DNA from: Anisus vortex
Taxonomy: Eukaryota > Mollusca > Gastropoda > Planorbidae
NCBI GenBank assembly: GCA_949126835.1
Contig: OX421505.1
Coordinates: 10,325,283-10,389,282, forward strand
Length of the DNA: 64,000 nt
Direction: 5' to 3'
This document shows, piece after piece, positions 44,900 to 57,110 of this stretch (position 1 is the first letter of the stretch; every line of letters begins with the position of its first letter). The notes beneath the pieces are model-generated. The model did no database searches, had not been told where the DNA came from, and worked only from the letters and a program-made list of their open reading frames with translations. Made by a program: the position numbers and the translations under genes.

Positions 44900-46285
44900 T
44901 CTACTAGTTCACGACAACCTTAGGATTTCACGCGTCTGGGCCCAAAGACTGGAACCATTCTAGAGAATGTTAAAAAGGGGAAGAGGGGGGATTGGGGGTG
45001 GGAGGGAGTGAGCCCCCCCCCTTACAGATTGTTCGTCGGTGGCGTTGCTTTCTGAGGAAAACTTTCTGGAATCCAGTTGTTTGTTTGCTTTTCTATTTGG
45101 CATTCATAATGAGACTTCTGGAGATCGCACATGCAATCCTGTCTTCCCACCTTCTCCCCTATTAGGCTATTGGTGTTTTTCTGTGGCACCCCAGATATCC
45201 ACCAACACATCACGTGATAAGTTCACCCCTAAAATCCCACGACTTTTCAACATTTTATGTCGACCGCTAGAAGAAGTAAAAAATATAATGGACTGACCAG
45301 CGAAATAGTTTTTTTAAGGCGTTGCTTGTCCATTTGTCCACTACAATTGACCACTGACGGATAGGCTGGCATTCTGGTTAAGTTGTCACTAAGAGGTTTG
45401 GCTTTAACACGGTTCTGGGCCTTGGTAGACCCAATGAAATCAAAATGTAAATCAGGAAGATGAAGTAAAAAAATAAAACAGGGGAGATGACCGGACAGAG
45501 TTTGAAGTGGACAGATAGTGACGCAATTCGGGGGCTAAGTGGACACGCAGTAGTCACAAGTGAATTTTTTTTTTGTTGCTTTTTTCGAATTCTGACCAGT
45601 TAATGTTCACGAAATTCACAGTAGCCCATCCACATCACTCCAAAACCTTTATGGCACGGGTTCAAACCCTGGTAGTGATTGCATTGCTTTAGTCTCTCTT
45701 GCTGATAGAAATAATTTGGCATAAAGATATAGCTGTCAAGATGGGGGCTTGTGATAATTCTTAATACAGTTTTGGAGCTGAGTTTGAGGTAACTCACTTT
45801 TTCTTCGTTCTTAAGTGATTGTTAGAGGACTTAGTCAACAAGTCCAATACTTGTGATGAGCTGCGCAGTGGCTGTCAGTAGCTCCAGTCCACCATAAGGG
45901 TTTGTTATTGAAGGTAGCGAGCTACCTAGGGGCCATATGGCTGAACGGGTAGAGTGGTACACAAGGTGATTTGATTTTAGATTTGGCTGATGCAGTTGTA
46001 GCATGCTAGGGATGTCGTTGTAGTAGATGATGCATGTGCATAAACATCATTGATCTATTAAAAAACATATCGCTAAAGCCGCATTAAATTAATATGTCTT
46101 TACCTATTGCAGTGAGTGGAAACTACAATTGTATACTTCTTCACTGATACATATAATCGAGCGATAAGAAGTCATCATTTATAATAAGAAAACAAAAACT
46201 ATACGGTAGAAAGGAAGTCGTACACACTTGAAATGTATTTACAGGTCAGTGTTTAGAAAATATAATTTCATAGGTTAGACCGTTA
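44900..46285. other. No gene seen
   Basis: Mixed-composition DNA. Two tRNA-like snippets (ggttcaaaccctgg at 45659, atggctgaacgggtagagtg at 45938) are about 280 bp apart and in no tRNA-shaped context. Confidence 0.45.
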
Positions 46286-46289
46286 GTGA

Positions 46290-46690
46290 AAGCTTATTAA
46301 CAATGACGGTCGCTTTTAATCAAGAATGTTGTTTCTGTCTCTAATCCATTCTATTGTATAGATAAGTAATAACATATAACAATGGCAGTTGTTTTTAATG
46401 AAGACTTTTGCTTCCCTACCAAATCTATTCTATTTTATAGATCAGTGATAGCATATAAAAATGGACGTCACTTTTAATCAAGAATATACTTTATTCGTAC
46501 CCAATCCATTAAAATGTATAGAACAGTGATGGCATATAACAATGGCCGTCGCTTTTAATCAATGATATTTTATTCGTACCTAATCCATTGCTATGTATAG
46601 ATCAGTGATAGCATATAACAATGGCGGTCGGTTTAAATCAAGAATATTGTTTCCGTCTATAATCCACTCTATTGTATAGATCAGTGGTGT
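46290..46690. repeat. 80-bp minisatellite, 5 diverged copies
   Basis: The unit has gcatataacaatggcggtcg then cttttaatcaagaatatt, followed by taatccattctattgtatag and atcagtgata. Units start near 46301, 46380, 46460, 46540 and 46620. Copies differ by 10-20 percent, so the array is older than the 20-bp arrays. Confidence 0.92.
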
Positions 46691-46699
46691 CAGCTATTT

Positions 46700-47960
46700 A
46701 GTCTGGTTTTTCTTTATATTGTTTTGGTAGTCTGTTCTCTGAAATACTTGTGAGTTAACTTGCCCATCCATGCTTGTGTTTTCAACATCTGCATATGTAT
46801 AACTGTATACTTGGAAACCCTATCTTTGCGCAGCACTCCTGTGTGTGGTTTGCCACTTCTTTTCTTCTCCTTGAAAGTAAATACTGGCGTCAAGGCCACG
46901 ACTGCTATTCACTGCTATATATATAATATAGATATTTTGAAAAAAAGGTAAACATGACGCCATTTTGTTTTCTCTTTCTTACCGGATGATGTTATGATGT
47001 TAGCGGCATCTTCGCTGGGAAAAGCAAAACAAATTTTGTTTTAAAATACGCACTCGGAAAATACGTTTAGGCAAAACAAAAAAACGAACTTTGGTCTTGT
47101 GTTCCGAGGCCCACTTGAGCGATTCCGTACCAGAAATACGTTCACGTCTGCTACGGAGTAGTGTATCTAAAAAGTACTATTTGCGATGCCATGTTGTTGT
47201 GAAATCGGTGTCAGGCATGAATAATAAACACACATCCAAAAAATCGGTAAATGCAAAAAAATCATGTTCATTTTGTTTCGTTGTACTTTTCCAAACAAAA
47301 TTTTCCTTTTTTTTTCCCCTTTTCTTTAGGGTTGTGCAGGGATGAGGTGGGGCTCGGGGAAGGGGAAGGTTCAAGGTCACTTATTCCACTCACGCTACGT
47401 CCACATAATGGGAAAGCAGAGCCCCAAAGGAAGATGGATTGATCCCTGACTGACCAGTAATGCCATATCCGAATGGCACAGCGTTGGAGTTGGGGGATGG
47501 GTCGGAATTGAACAGGGCGAGCGGGGGGGGGGGGGTGCTGGCTAAAAGAAAGCTATTGGTCGATATGAATTTAAGATAATAGGTTTAAGTACATAGGGGC
47601 CAGCTAGGAGGGGGGTTGGAAGGAGGGAGTGTTTAGTGTGGGAGAAAAGTTTAGGGGATGATTAGAGAGTGTGGGGGGGAAGAAGGAAGGACACCTGATG
47701 ACATCTTAATGACATTAGGTTTCTGCCATCGGTTTGTCGAAGTAACTACAGGGGATGCCTTACCGTGCTACGTGATGCTGGGGGTAAGGCAACAGGGCGT
47801 ACGAATTTGGGAACTGCGATCCCTTTCGCAAATATATGGCTTGGCATGGGCTACCAGAGTAATAAATAGTAAGCGTTCTTAAACTTTGCGCGGGGGGGGG
47901 GGGGGGGGAAGAGTTATATAAACTGTAGGTAAGTGGGCATGGCATTGCTGATGGCTGTTA
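46700..47960. other. No gene seen
   Basis: Contains a poly-G run of about 17 at 47892-47908 and a shorter one at 47523-47534. Short open frames are without domains. Confidence 0.45.
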
Positions 47961-47964
47961 TTTA

Positions 47965-48110
47965 GTGAGCATGGTCTGAACTGTGGACAATGGTTGGTCG
48001 GTATGCATTAAAAAAATAGTTGGTCAGTGCAATAGTTCAGAACTGTAGGCCCTATACTCTATAGGCTACGTTGGTCAGTGCATTTGTTCAGCACTGTAGA
48101 CAATGTTGAT
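47965..48110. repeat. Degenerate tandem repeat of about 50 bp, 2-3 copies
   Basis: tggtctgaactgtggacaat then ggttggtcggtatgcat, followed by agttggtcagtgcaatagtt then cagaactgtagg, and gttggtcagtgcatttgttc then agcactgtaga are related units. Confidence 0.6.
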
Positions 48111-48375
48111 GCAGAACTTAGGGCGACGTTAGCCGTGTGGACACGTTATAATAGTGTGGACATTGGGAACAATATACAAGATTTTATAATTGTCCTTGTA
48201 CACACAAAATTCTAACAGCTCGAGTTATCGTTAAATTTTATAGCTGCCTTACTTTCCCCAAAGGGTGTCATGTAATTGAATATCTGGTATGCGTCAGATT
48301 TTCGGAAGACTCAATGAAAGTCTTATTAAGCACACTCTCGTACTGCTAGACCAACACAAAGATATCAATAAAAAG

Positions 48376-48484
<109 letters not shown>

Positions 48485-48619
48485 CTTTGCCAAATCCTTG
48501 ACGATCTATTTCACAACACTTGCCTACGTCACCTATGATTAGTGACTCTGTCATCGATTGCGTCATCGGCTCTCGCGCAAGTACAGCTACGATTTCTACT
48601 GGCACAGCGCCCTACAAAT

Positions 48620-50325
48620 ATCTTTTGGTACCTCACCAAAAAAAAACAACAACAAAAAATTATAAGAACACGACTAAAGAAATAGTATAGCTAGTATTAG
48701 TGTGTGTGACGTTTTGATGAGGTCAGAAACAGAATAGTCTCGTAGTGGGAATTCCCGCAGCAAACCGAAGATGGCCTCAGTTGTCTCAGAAAATGACAGG
48801 GGCAGTAAGTCATTCCAAAATCAACAAGAAAAAGAACAACACACACGCAAATATGAACACTATGAACTGTGACTTCCATCACAAAGCCGATTCCGATTGT
48901 TGTTCTGGTGTTTTTTGGTTTTGATTTTTTTTTTCAAAACTCTTACACTTCATAAATTTTTTTTAAATGTCAATTAAAAATGATCAGTTAAAAACTAAAG
49001 CCATTTGTGTTCAATATTAAAAATTGGTTTTAGGTTTTATTAAACGATATGTCTTGAAAAGAATTGACATGAAGTTTGGTCAATTAAGTCAGATCTAAAA
49101 AAAACAACACTTGCATTGGGTAATACAATTAGAAATATACTGTACATTAAATAAATTTCATGTATACAATTAGAACTATAGGATATAATTATAATAATAT
49201 AAAATAATATAATAATATAAAATAATATAATAATATAAAATATTATAATAATATAAAATTAGAAATTCATTTTGTTTCTGTATATATTTTCTCTTCTCTT
49301 GTGTTCACAACTCGTCCACAGTTTCTGTTTTCTAAGGGTGGGTGGACGCTATTGGAGCTTTTATTCTTTTACCCTCCCCCCCCCCCCCCCCCGCCAGTGT
49401 CCCAGATGAAGGCCAAACTTTCCACAGCTTGCCCACAGGGGCATTATTGTATTTTTTTTTCTTCTTCTTCGGCTCGAGTGCCTACGATGGGAAAGGGAGG
49501 GAGGCGGGAGGCAGGGGTTCGATGCCGCTGGAATAGCCCGTCCATCCAAGATAATCACTGGGTCCTTAAAAAAAAAGGGACTTGTCCGAATCCAGGAATA
49601 GAAACGGAACAAAACGGGGCAAGCAGCAAATATAGAAATTGATAAGGGCTGCGTGTGGTGCCAAACACACAAGCGAAAGTATAAAAGAAACTTTATTTTT
49701 GGTTGCACTATCTTGAGAGAAACTTGGGTAAAACTTTTAAAGATAATATGTGTGTGTGGCTGTGTAGGTGTGGAGGGGGGGGGATTATATGGTTTTAAAA
49801 GGGTTCGGACTATTTTTCTCAATGTAGGATTTGGCAATTACAAAAAAAGTTTGGGGCGGGGGCGGGTTGTATGTCTGGCTAGATGTAGTGTTGAGGTGTA
49901 TATTTGTTTGGGAGAGGAATGAGAATAGAGATGTCGTAAGTTTAGTAGACACCTTTAAAATTAAGTCTGTGGCACACTGGGCAACTGGCCCAATCGCCAG
50001 TTCGCAGGGGTTACTGATCCGCGGGTCTTCTGCTGTCTGCCAAGGATCTTGTTCACGTTGAAATAATAAAGCCACTAGATGTATGTTCAAAAAAGAATTT
50101 AGCTCCTAAAATGGTGTATAATATAAACATTTAAGTTAAATGGTTAATAAAAAGTGGCTTCTTTGTAGCTAAAGCAAAAATCAACAACAACCCTAACTAT
50201 TAAAAGTCGGCTTCATATAGATTTTGATGCGAAAAGTACTGGGATGGATCTTCCCGAATGCAAAACAAAAAGTCGTACTAGAAAGTGGATAGAGTCTAGA
50301 AAATAAATAGAATCTAATTATTTAC
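48620..50325. other. No gene seen
   Basis: AT-rich with an aataatataaaat short repeat at 49187-49258, a 17-base C tract at 49376-49392 and a poly-G stretch at 49774-49784. Open frames over 49301-50061 follow G/C-rich low-complexity sequence. Confidence 0.45.
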
Positions 50326-50333
50326 GCAACTAT

Positions 50334-50923
50334 TGACAAGTCTTAACGAATATGCATGCATAAAAGTTCACAAGGAACAACATTTCCGGTCTTATTCGAT
50401 CATTTTCTCCGAAACATGTCTGTGTGCTACGTTACTGGTTGCACGAAAATATGTATAGAATTAAATTTGATTTCATTTCCAAAAGATGGCGCCAAAAGAA
50501 AACGATGGATTGTGAATGTCAGATTTGAAGAATCACCTATTTATTATCCCAAACTAATTGCTTGATGCAAAAGAATTTTCCTGTTGTTGTTTTATATAAA
50601 TTTCCGCATTGTGTTTTTTTAATTACCAAAGACGTAACTCTTTACTAACTTATTTTATAAACAAATGCTACATTCAGCCTAACGCGACTAACACTTGGAT
50701 TATTAATTATCGCCTACTCACTTTTGATGTTAAAAACGGATTCCTCATAACTAATCTTGAAGCCGTTGTATATTTCTAAAAGACAAGAACTGGCTGTCGA
50801 TGTTGAAATCAATTGTCAAACAGCACCAAAAGCATAGTTTTTGTTTACGAAAATGGCCGTAAATTTCACTGGAAGTTCACGATCATAGCAGTTCAAAGGG
50901 TCACACCTAATTAAGACTTTTCA
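50334..50923 (+). mobile_element. THAP-encoding DNA transposon derivative, copy 1
   Basis: Inverted ends tgacaagtcttaa and ttaagacttttca (12 of 13), flanked on both sides by AT. It is 590 bp and collinear with the copy at 53609-54195. It carries the start of a THAP-domain gene (50416-50565) and no catalytic domain, so it is non-autonomous. Ends, length and AT flanks agree between the two copies. Confidence 0.85.
50416..50565 (+). pseudogene. THAP domain start, 49 codons
   Basis: Begins MSVCYVTGCTKICIELNLIS and continues FPKDGAKRKRWIVNVR. A C-x4-C pair followed by FP....R..W...VR is the first half of a THAP zinc finger, the DNA-binding domain of P-element-type and some other transposases. The second zinc pair (C-x2-H) is not reached before the stop. 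It probably corresponds to the first exon of the parent transposase, left in a deletion derivative. Confidence 0.78.
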
Positions 50924-51046
50924 ATTGTCTGCATCAAAATTAAATGTAAATCAACAACTCTACATGAACTAGCGAGTCAACATAGGAAACTATTATTACA
51001 TGCTTTACACATATGGCAGGTGAAAAAAAAAACGTTTGCTCTAGGT

Positions 51047-51234
51047 CAGAAGTCGGCAAGCTTTCAATAATGGTGTTCCAAAGTAGGATTTCTAATTCAT
51101 TCAGCGTGCCAACGGCCCTAAAAGTATTTTTGTAGAAGAGAATCCAATTGTGTTTTTTGTTAGTCTTGCGCGCGCCATTGAAAAATGCTCGGCGTGCCAA
51201 GTATGGGACGCGTTTCGTAGGTTTCCGTTCCCTG
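51047..51234. mobile_element. hAT MITE, 188 bp
   Basis: Begins cagaagtcggcaag and ends gttccctg. The 8-bp flanks ctctaggt and ctctagat match at 7 of 8. The core attcattcagcgtgccaac and tttttgtagaa match the MITE at 17164-17374. Confidence 0.78.
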
Positions 51235-51239
51235 CTCTA

Positions 51240-52018
51240 GATTATGGGATACGGAGAGCTTTTCTTTTATTAAGGACTTTGCACGAACCATCTTGTCTGT
51301 TAAGCCCAGGTTTTGTAGCAAGGAATTTAAAAGGAATTTAAAACTATATAAAGAAAAATTGTTTTTAGAGGCCTGGAGGTCAGAGGTTAGATGTATATTT
51401 TTGTGTCTAAACGAGATGATCCCTCAATTATCGCCTTACGCATCATGATGTGATGATCTGCCCATGCACCCCCCATGATATATACACGCTGGATCAACGC
51501 CTGTTCAATTCAACGGCGACGCTGTAAATATTATCGTAGGGTAATTTACGAGGAACTCTTGTCCCTCCCATCAATATCAATAGTCAGACCTAGCAAATTA
51601 ATAGACACCACTTCACAGTGGATTACTAATGACTTTTCTCTTTCTTTCTTTTCCTTTCCTTTCTGTGTGTATGTGTGTGTTTGTATATATGTGTGTGTGT
51701 GTTTACACGTTATTTGCAATTCAGTAATACTGATGAGAAGAAGAAGGAAGAATAAGAGCATTTTTTTAAAACTACATTTCTTTAGGTCAGTGGGGCATGA
51801 TGTTGTTGATTTAATTTAATGTAATTCATAAAGATAGTAAAAGAAATAGTTGGGTCAAAGAATTGTAATAATTTTTTTGTGAAGTGTCCAATTTTGTTAG
51901 AATAAAATAATTTTTGGGGGCTTCTTTTTTGGGTTTTACGAGCTAAAGATAAATGTTCCCTTCGATTTTTCCTCCCACCTTCCAATACAAATCTCGTTTG
52001 TGGTTTGACCAAGAAGTT
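51240..52018. other. No gene seen
   Basis: Includes a CT/GT-rich run at 51636-51700. No domain in the short open frames. Confidence 0.45.
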
Positions 52019-52545
52019 TCAAGAAGTTCTCAGATCCAGGTGGTCACCAATGTATAAGTGTCTCGGATAAGCCTTCTGACACTCATGTCCAGGTCGTAAC
52101 AATGTAAAGGGTGGGAAGGAACAGAAGGGAGGGTAGACCAAGATCCTGTCCAAGACTAGCCGCCACGAGGCACGCCCTTTCGGCGTAACATGTGTTACGA
52201 TCTTTGCAGCACTACACTTCTCTCCTGCGGATTTCCATTGGATCATTATCGTGGTGGCCCGATCGTGTAATATAACTGTCGCCCAGTAGGACAAATCCCA
52301 GACTATAGGTCCGGACGTCAAGGCACCAGGGCAAGGCTGCGACGGGGCTGTTGCGCTCATTGCTTCCTCCCCCACCGAGTCTCGGAGAACTCTCTGGTAG
52401 TGCAATGATCATCGGACACGCAACAAGCGCCGTCCCGCGTGCCCACCGGTGTGCTCTAAATGTGAAGCGTACCGGTGGTTTCCACACTTCGCCAGCTTTG
52501 AGGCCCATTGGTACAGAAGTACTAGGTCCTAGGTGATCACATTTC
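52019..52545 (-). other. GC-rich island with overlapping long open frames, unidentified
   Basis: About 530 bp visibly richer in G+C and CpG than its surroundings. Minus-strand frames of 128 codons (52019-52405) and 112 codons (52212-52550) overlap in different registers. The first contains WATVILHDRATTIMIQWKSA and CSAAKIVTHVTPKGRASWRL. I recognise no family. It could be an LTR or a fragment of a retroelement, or the remnant of a transcribed exon. No TG...CA ends or target duplication were found. Confidence 0.35.
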
Positions 52546-53608
52546 TGCACGCGTCAAACACAAAAATTCCTTCAGATGTATTTACCAATGACCCGACGTG
52601 TACAAATAGATTAATTTCGGACACGAGGAAACGGATAGGGGCTAGAATTGTTAGCATGACGATTCTCAAAGTGTTTTTTATTGTTCTTTTTTTAAGTGTT
52701 GTTTGAACGAATTTGAAAAATCTGGCTAAAATCATAAGGCTGTGTTCACAACCGGAAGTGTAACAATCGGAAGCGTACCAAACGGAAGTCACAAACCGGA
52801 AGAGTGACACTTGATCAATGGCTTTCATGAGCTTCAATAAATCAAGAAATATGAATAAGAGATTTTGAGAAAATCTTTTGGGCAACTAGATTATTGTTTG
52901 CCCCATCATTCAACCCGTGGCAATTTAATCAATTTTCTAAACATTTCGCCCATTTAAAATGGAAGCGGGGGGAGGGGGGCAGGGGACGGAAATAAACTAA
53001 CTCCCCACTGATCTCCCCTACAAGATACAAAGATGGTATACGGCTAAATTGCAAAAAATCATGCTTTTGAGATAGAACAATATGCTACCTATTGTGTAAC
53101 CACACATTCCCTGGTTCGGTCTGGCCCTATCAGCCTTTACAGATGTAGCTTTCTCTAAATGTACTAATTACTAATGTATTAAATATTACTCTCAACGTCA
53201 AGACAGAACTGTTTTTATTAGATTATCTCCCCTATTTATACTAAGGCCTAATTTATGGTTTCCCTTTATATTAGGTTAGTTCCCCCTGTTTATTTTTTAC
53301 AATGTGAACATTGTTGTATGGTGATGTAGTCTCCATTAGCGGTTCTTTCAACATTTTGGGAACAACTTCCAGTATTGCCTGGTGTTTTGTGACGATTCTA
53401 CACTATCAGGGAAGCGCTTGCAAACACCCCCTCCCTACCCCCCCCCCCCACACACTCTTAAAACTTTCACACATACCACGTGTGTTCTAAATAAATACAC
53501 ACACATATACATTTATACAAACTCGCGCGAAGTTAATATATACAACAATTCCGTCTCAGTCTTTTGACCCAGTTTGCTAAAAGTACCCTTCGGTACCAAA
53601 CTGATCAT

Positions 53609-54195
53609 TGACAAGTCTTAACGTGTATGCATGCATAAAAGGTCGACAAATAAAAAACATTTCCGGTCGAATTCAATCATTTGTTGGGAAACATGTCTGT
53701 GTGCTACTTTACTGGTTGTACTCAAATTTGTTGGGGATTAAAATTTATTTCATTTCCAAAAGATGTTTACAAAACAAAACAATGTATTGTGAAAGTCAGA
53801 TGTGAAAAATCACCTTTTTAAAATATCAAACTTATTGCTAAATGCAAAGGAATTTTTGTTATTCGTTTTTATGAATTTACGCATTTTGTTTTTTAATAAC
53901 CAAGAAAGCGCAACTCTTGACTCATTTATTTTGTCAACAAATAAATATTTAACTTCACGCGACTAACACTTGAGTATTAGTTATCGCCTACTCACTTTTG
54001 ATGTTAAAAACGGATTCCTCATAACTAATATTGTATCCTTTGTATAATTCTAAAAGACTAGAACTGGCCGTCGAGGTTGAAATCAATTGTCAAACACCAG
54101 CAAAAGCATGTTTTTTTTGTTTATTAGTTTAAAAATAGAACAGAAAGTTCACGAACATATGGGTTCAAAAGTTCACGCCTCATTAAGACTTGTCA
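53609..54195 (+). mobile_element. THAP-encoding DNA transposon derivative, copy 2, inside a SINE
   Basis: The perfect 13-bp inverted ends are tgacaagtcttaa and its complement. Comparison with uninterrupted SINE copies (gatcataggg) shows the target was ...gatcatagggc... and that only AT is duplicated. It has the same internal layout as copy 1 (50334-50923). The gene start at 53693-53821 (MSVCYFTGCTQIC... ISFPKD) is more degraded. Confidence 0.9.
53693..53821 (+). pseudogene. THAP domain start, degraded
   Basis: MSVCYFTGCTQIC followed by FISFPKD aligns with copy 1. The conserved W after the basic stretch is replaced (KTKQCIVKVR), and a stop comes at codon 43. Confidence 0.7.
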
Positions 54196-54429
54196 ATAGG
54201 GCTGGTGAAGCAGCGTTCACCAGTTTCTGTGGCCACGGGATACTAGGGGGATGTGTGGCTAGCACAATGCCCAGCCGCCTTTACTTTACCCCAACTAATG
54301 TCAGGTACCCATCAGAGCTGGGTAGATTCAAATCCCGGGAAAAAATCCTAGCCTTTATCAGGTTCCAAACCAGAACCTTCGGATCGCCAGTCGAACGCGC
54401 TGCCACGCGCATCAGTTTGCTAAGCAATG

Positions 54430-54990
54430 AAAAAAAAATGTCAAAAGTTAAAAAGTAAAAAATAGTGAGCTCAATTTTATTAAAGCGGAAATTGTGCAAT
54501 AATTTCTAATTACCGAAAAAAAAAGTATTTACATTATGCAACAAATATTTCTAATTAGAAAGCAGACGACATACAGAAATCAAAATTGATAAACTTTTTT
54601 TCTACGGCTTCAAAGTGTATCGACAAGGGAAACAACCGTAGTTTAAAAAAACCACTCCAATTTCTACTGACTGAGTTATTTCCCCTATAACTACATTACT
54701 TCATGATGGGGAAAAGAAGACAAGAAAGAGAGAAAGATTTCTCTTTAAAAAAAAAGCCAACGTATTTTCGGAAGCTTTATTTGAAATAACGTTTTCGTTT
54801 TTAGTCTGACTGAAGTTTGGAAAAGGGGAGAGAACTAGTCTACTTGGATTAAGTCCCCCTCTCCCTTTCTTCTTTATTGGAAATCAGTATTTAAAAAAAA
54901 AATGGGAGGGGGGGGGGAGGAGACAGACAGCTCTGTGATTCTGGGGTGGAACTCGGGTCGATGCTGTCGTGACGTGGTGAAGGGGAGGAA
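54430..54990. other. No gene seen
   Basis: AT-rich with A tracts and a poly-G stretch at 54910-54920. No coding or repeat family signal. Confidence 0.45.
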
Positions 54991-55011
54991 AGGGGGGAGT
55001 AGGACCCCCCG

Positions 55012-55110
55012 TGTCACGTGTCATGTTCAAATATTTGCTTTCCTATTGGCTAATCACCAAAGCGGAAGTGACGAGTAGATATGAAAGCAAACAACACTCG
55101 CGCCCTCTAC
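55012..55110 (+). promoter_or_regulatory. Promoter-like cluster of binding motifs (tentative)
   Basis: Within 90 bp: an E-box-like gtcacgtgtc (55012), a CCAAT box in reverse with its typical flank (ctattggctaatca, 55044) and an ETS/ATF-like gcggaagtgacg (55062). No TATA box. This is the layout of CCAAT/ETS promoters without TATA, but no gene can be assigned downstream, and a transposon promoter is as likely. Confidence 0.25.
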
Positions 55111-55229
55111 GCCTGTTGGTGTTGTTGATTGTTTTTTTCACTCCTAAATTTCTCCGGGGACGTTCAAGGGCTGTAAATACTTTTCTCTTTCTCACTTTGT
55201 TTTTCTAGTTCTGTTTTATTGGCGTCTTT

Positions 55230-55475
55230 GGGTTTCTAATATATAGTCGAACGTAGATCTGTATAGATCTGTATAGATTATTGGCTTATTTGATTTCGTA
55301 TAATAAAGTCAAACAAAGATCTATATAGATTATTGACTAAGTTAGGTTTCTATAATATAGTCAGACATAGATCTATATAGATTATTGACTTATTTAGGTT
55401 TCTACAATATTATAAACAGACATAGTCTAGATCTATACAAATTATTATCGTAGTTATGTTTCTACAATAATAAGT
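55230..55475. repeat. Tandem repeat of about 65 bp, 4 copies
   Basis: agatctatatagattattga then cttatttaggtttctataat and atagtcagacat recurs at about 55240, 55305, 55365 and 55430, with increasing divergence and a 10-12 bp insertion in the last unit. Confidence 0.85.
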
Positions 55476-55479
55476 TACT

Positions 55480-56930
55480 GATTTATAAAGTGATGTCCAT
55501 GAATGCTTAACTAGGTGGACATTAGAAAAATAAACATAAAAAAACGAAAAAAAAACAAAACTTAGTTGCGAAAATTAGAAACCTAAAAGTGCTTGTGCAT
55601 ACATTCTTTTTTAGGTTTAAAACTTTAATTTCTAGACATGCTTAGAAAAGATTTCGCCATCTTCACATCATTCCAAAAACAAAGCAAAAAAAAACAGTGC
55701 AAAACGGAAGACAAATGAGGTGGTGATTACAGGTGTGTTTCTCTTTTAGTTTCATTAGCAGAAGATAGCTTCTGGAGGCGGGAAGCTAATTGCATGCCTT
55801 CCCTAGACGCCCCAAGATTCCTAGCTGAGCCACATATTGGAAAGAAAAAATATTTGTGGAAATTTAGCTCCGAAACCTGCACGTGCTGTTTCTCATTAGT
55901 GAAACAAGTACCAGGTTTTTCTTTTATGTATTGTCATATTTCATTAAAGAATGCTTATTAACGCAGGGTAAGAGTGCAGTATTTGTTTCTTTATATTATA
56001 TATATATATATATACACACTATTATAAACAAAACCGTAAATAACAATGCTGAGTTCACTATATTAGTTTAAGCTCAATGGATGCCATTTACATGAACTGT
56101 AATACATGTTGTTGTTGATTATCCGCATGCTCCATTGTTATGTATTTGTTTTTATTTTTTCTTTCTAATCCTTTCCTTGGCGAGAAAGAGGGGAGGGTAA
56201 AAAGTAGTTAAAACAAACAAACAATATGACTTTTTGTTTATTTCACAACAGGAGAGTAGATAAAGTGCTATTAGTAAAATTGGTGAAAATAAGTGTGTTC
56301 AATTAATTTCCCAGCCTTTCCTAGAAATAAACCTGAATTTTCTTGAAATTTTCTTGAAAAAATTTTGAACTCACACCATTGATCTATAAAAAAACTGGAT
56401 AGACTTGAACATTGACTTGGCCGCCTTATCCTCGTATCAAATATGAAGCGCACAGTGTTATTTACAAAGACATTCAATGATCTTCAAACTCTGCAAAGCA
56501 GATATTTTAAGCTCATAAAAAAATTATAAACCCACTCATTTTACAATTTATAATTGATACCATGCCACACCTTAGAATCTAATCTATAACATCGAAAACC
56601 AGCAACAATATATCATGTGGCGGATAGATAAATATTTTATAAACCCAGATCAACGCCCAGGACTCAGATAATGGAATCTGTTGACCTTAAGTTGTTATAA
56701 TTTACTACTCGAGTATAAACGATAAATCAACTGTTCGGTGAAAAGCACAAACGCCCAAAGATTCTGCAATCACTTAATTCAACTGCACAGATTTGTTTTT
56801 AAAATAGCCAATGAAAATATCACGTTTTGGTGTGTTTTATTTGATTGCATTTTGTTGTCTGAAGCTTTGCTGGTCGCCTCCTGTCCGTGATGATAAATGA
56901 CATAGGCGTATCCTGTTTTGTTTGTTATCT
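55480..56930. other. No gene seen
   Basis: AT-rich. A short AT microsatellite lies at 55994-56014. No domain in open frames. Confidence 0.45.
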
Positions 56931-56939
56931 TATCTGAGC

Positions 56940-57110
56940 TTATACATTACAGACGCTCCTTCTATAGAGAAGAGTATTGCGTCCTGCGCTCATGCGTGGT
57001 CCGAGTCTAGTCTTGCATTTTTATTAATGTTTTAAATGATGTTTAAGTTACTGGTTTTCCTTGTTTGTTCAGGCAACCCATTCCATGCCCGAATGCCACT
57101 CGGTTGTTGT
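56940..57110 (-). repeat. LINE 3'-end fragment (SFFPSGIRAW family), well preserved
   Basis: attacagacgctccttctat, tattgcgtcctgcgctcatg, ggtccgagtctagtcttgca and ttgtttgttcaggcaaccca then ttccatgcccgaatgccact are the exact inverse order of the 58668 copy. This is the reference used for the SINE-split copy at 26818-27245. Confidence 0.87.

Larger units (their letters stand above)
53575..54420 (-). repeat. tRNA-derived SINE, split by a THAP element
   Basis: The left piece 53575-53608 (aagtacccttcggtaccaaa then ctgatcat) and the right piece 54196-54420 (atagggctggtgaagcagcg through to cagtcgaacgcgctgccac) are contiguous in the SINE at 26880-27150. The 587-bp THAP element lies between them. Confidence 0.88.

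Noticed and set aside
45650..46000. tRNA gene from the ggttcaaaccctgg and atggctgaacgggtagagtg motifs
   Set aside because: The A-like and B-like boxes are out of order (the B-like one lies 280 bp upstream) and no cloverleaf can be drawn.
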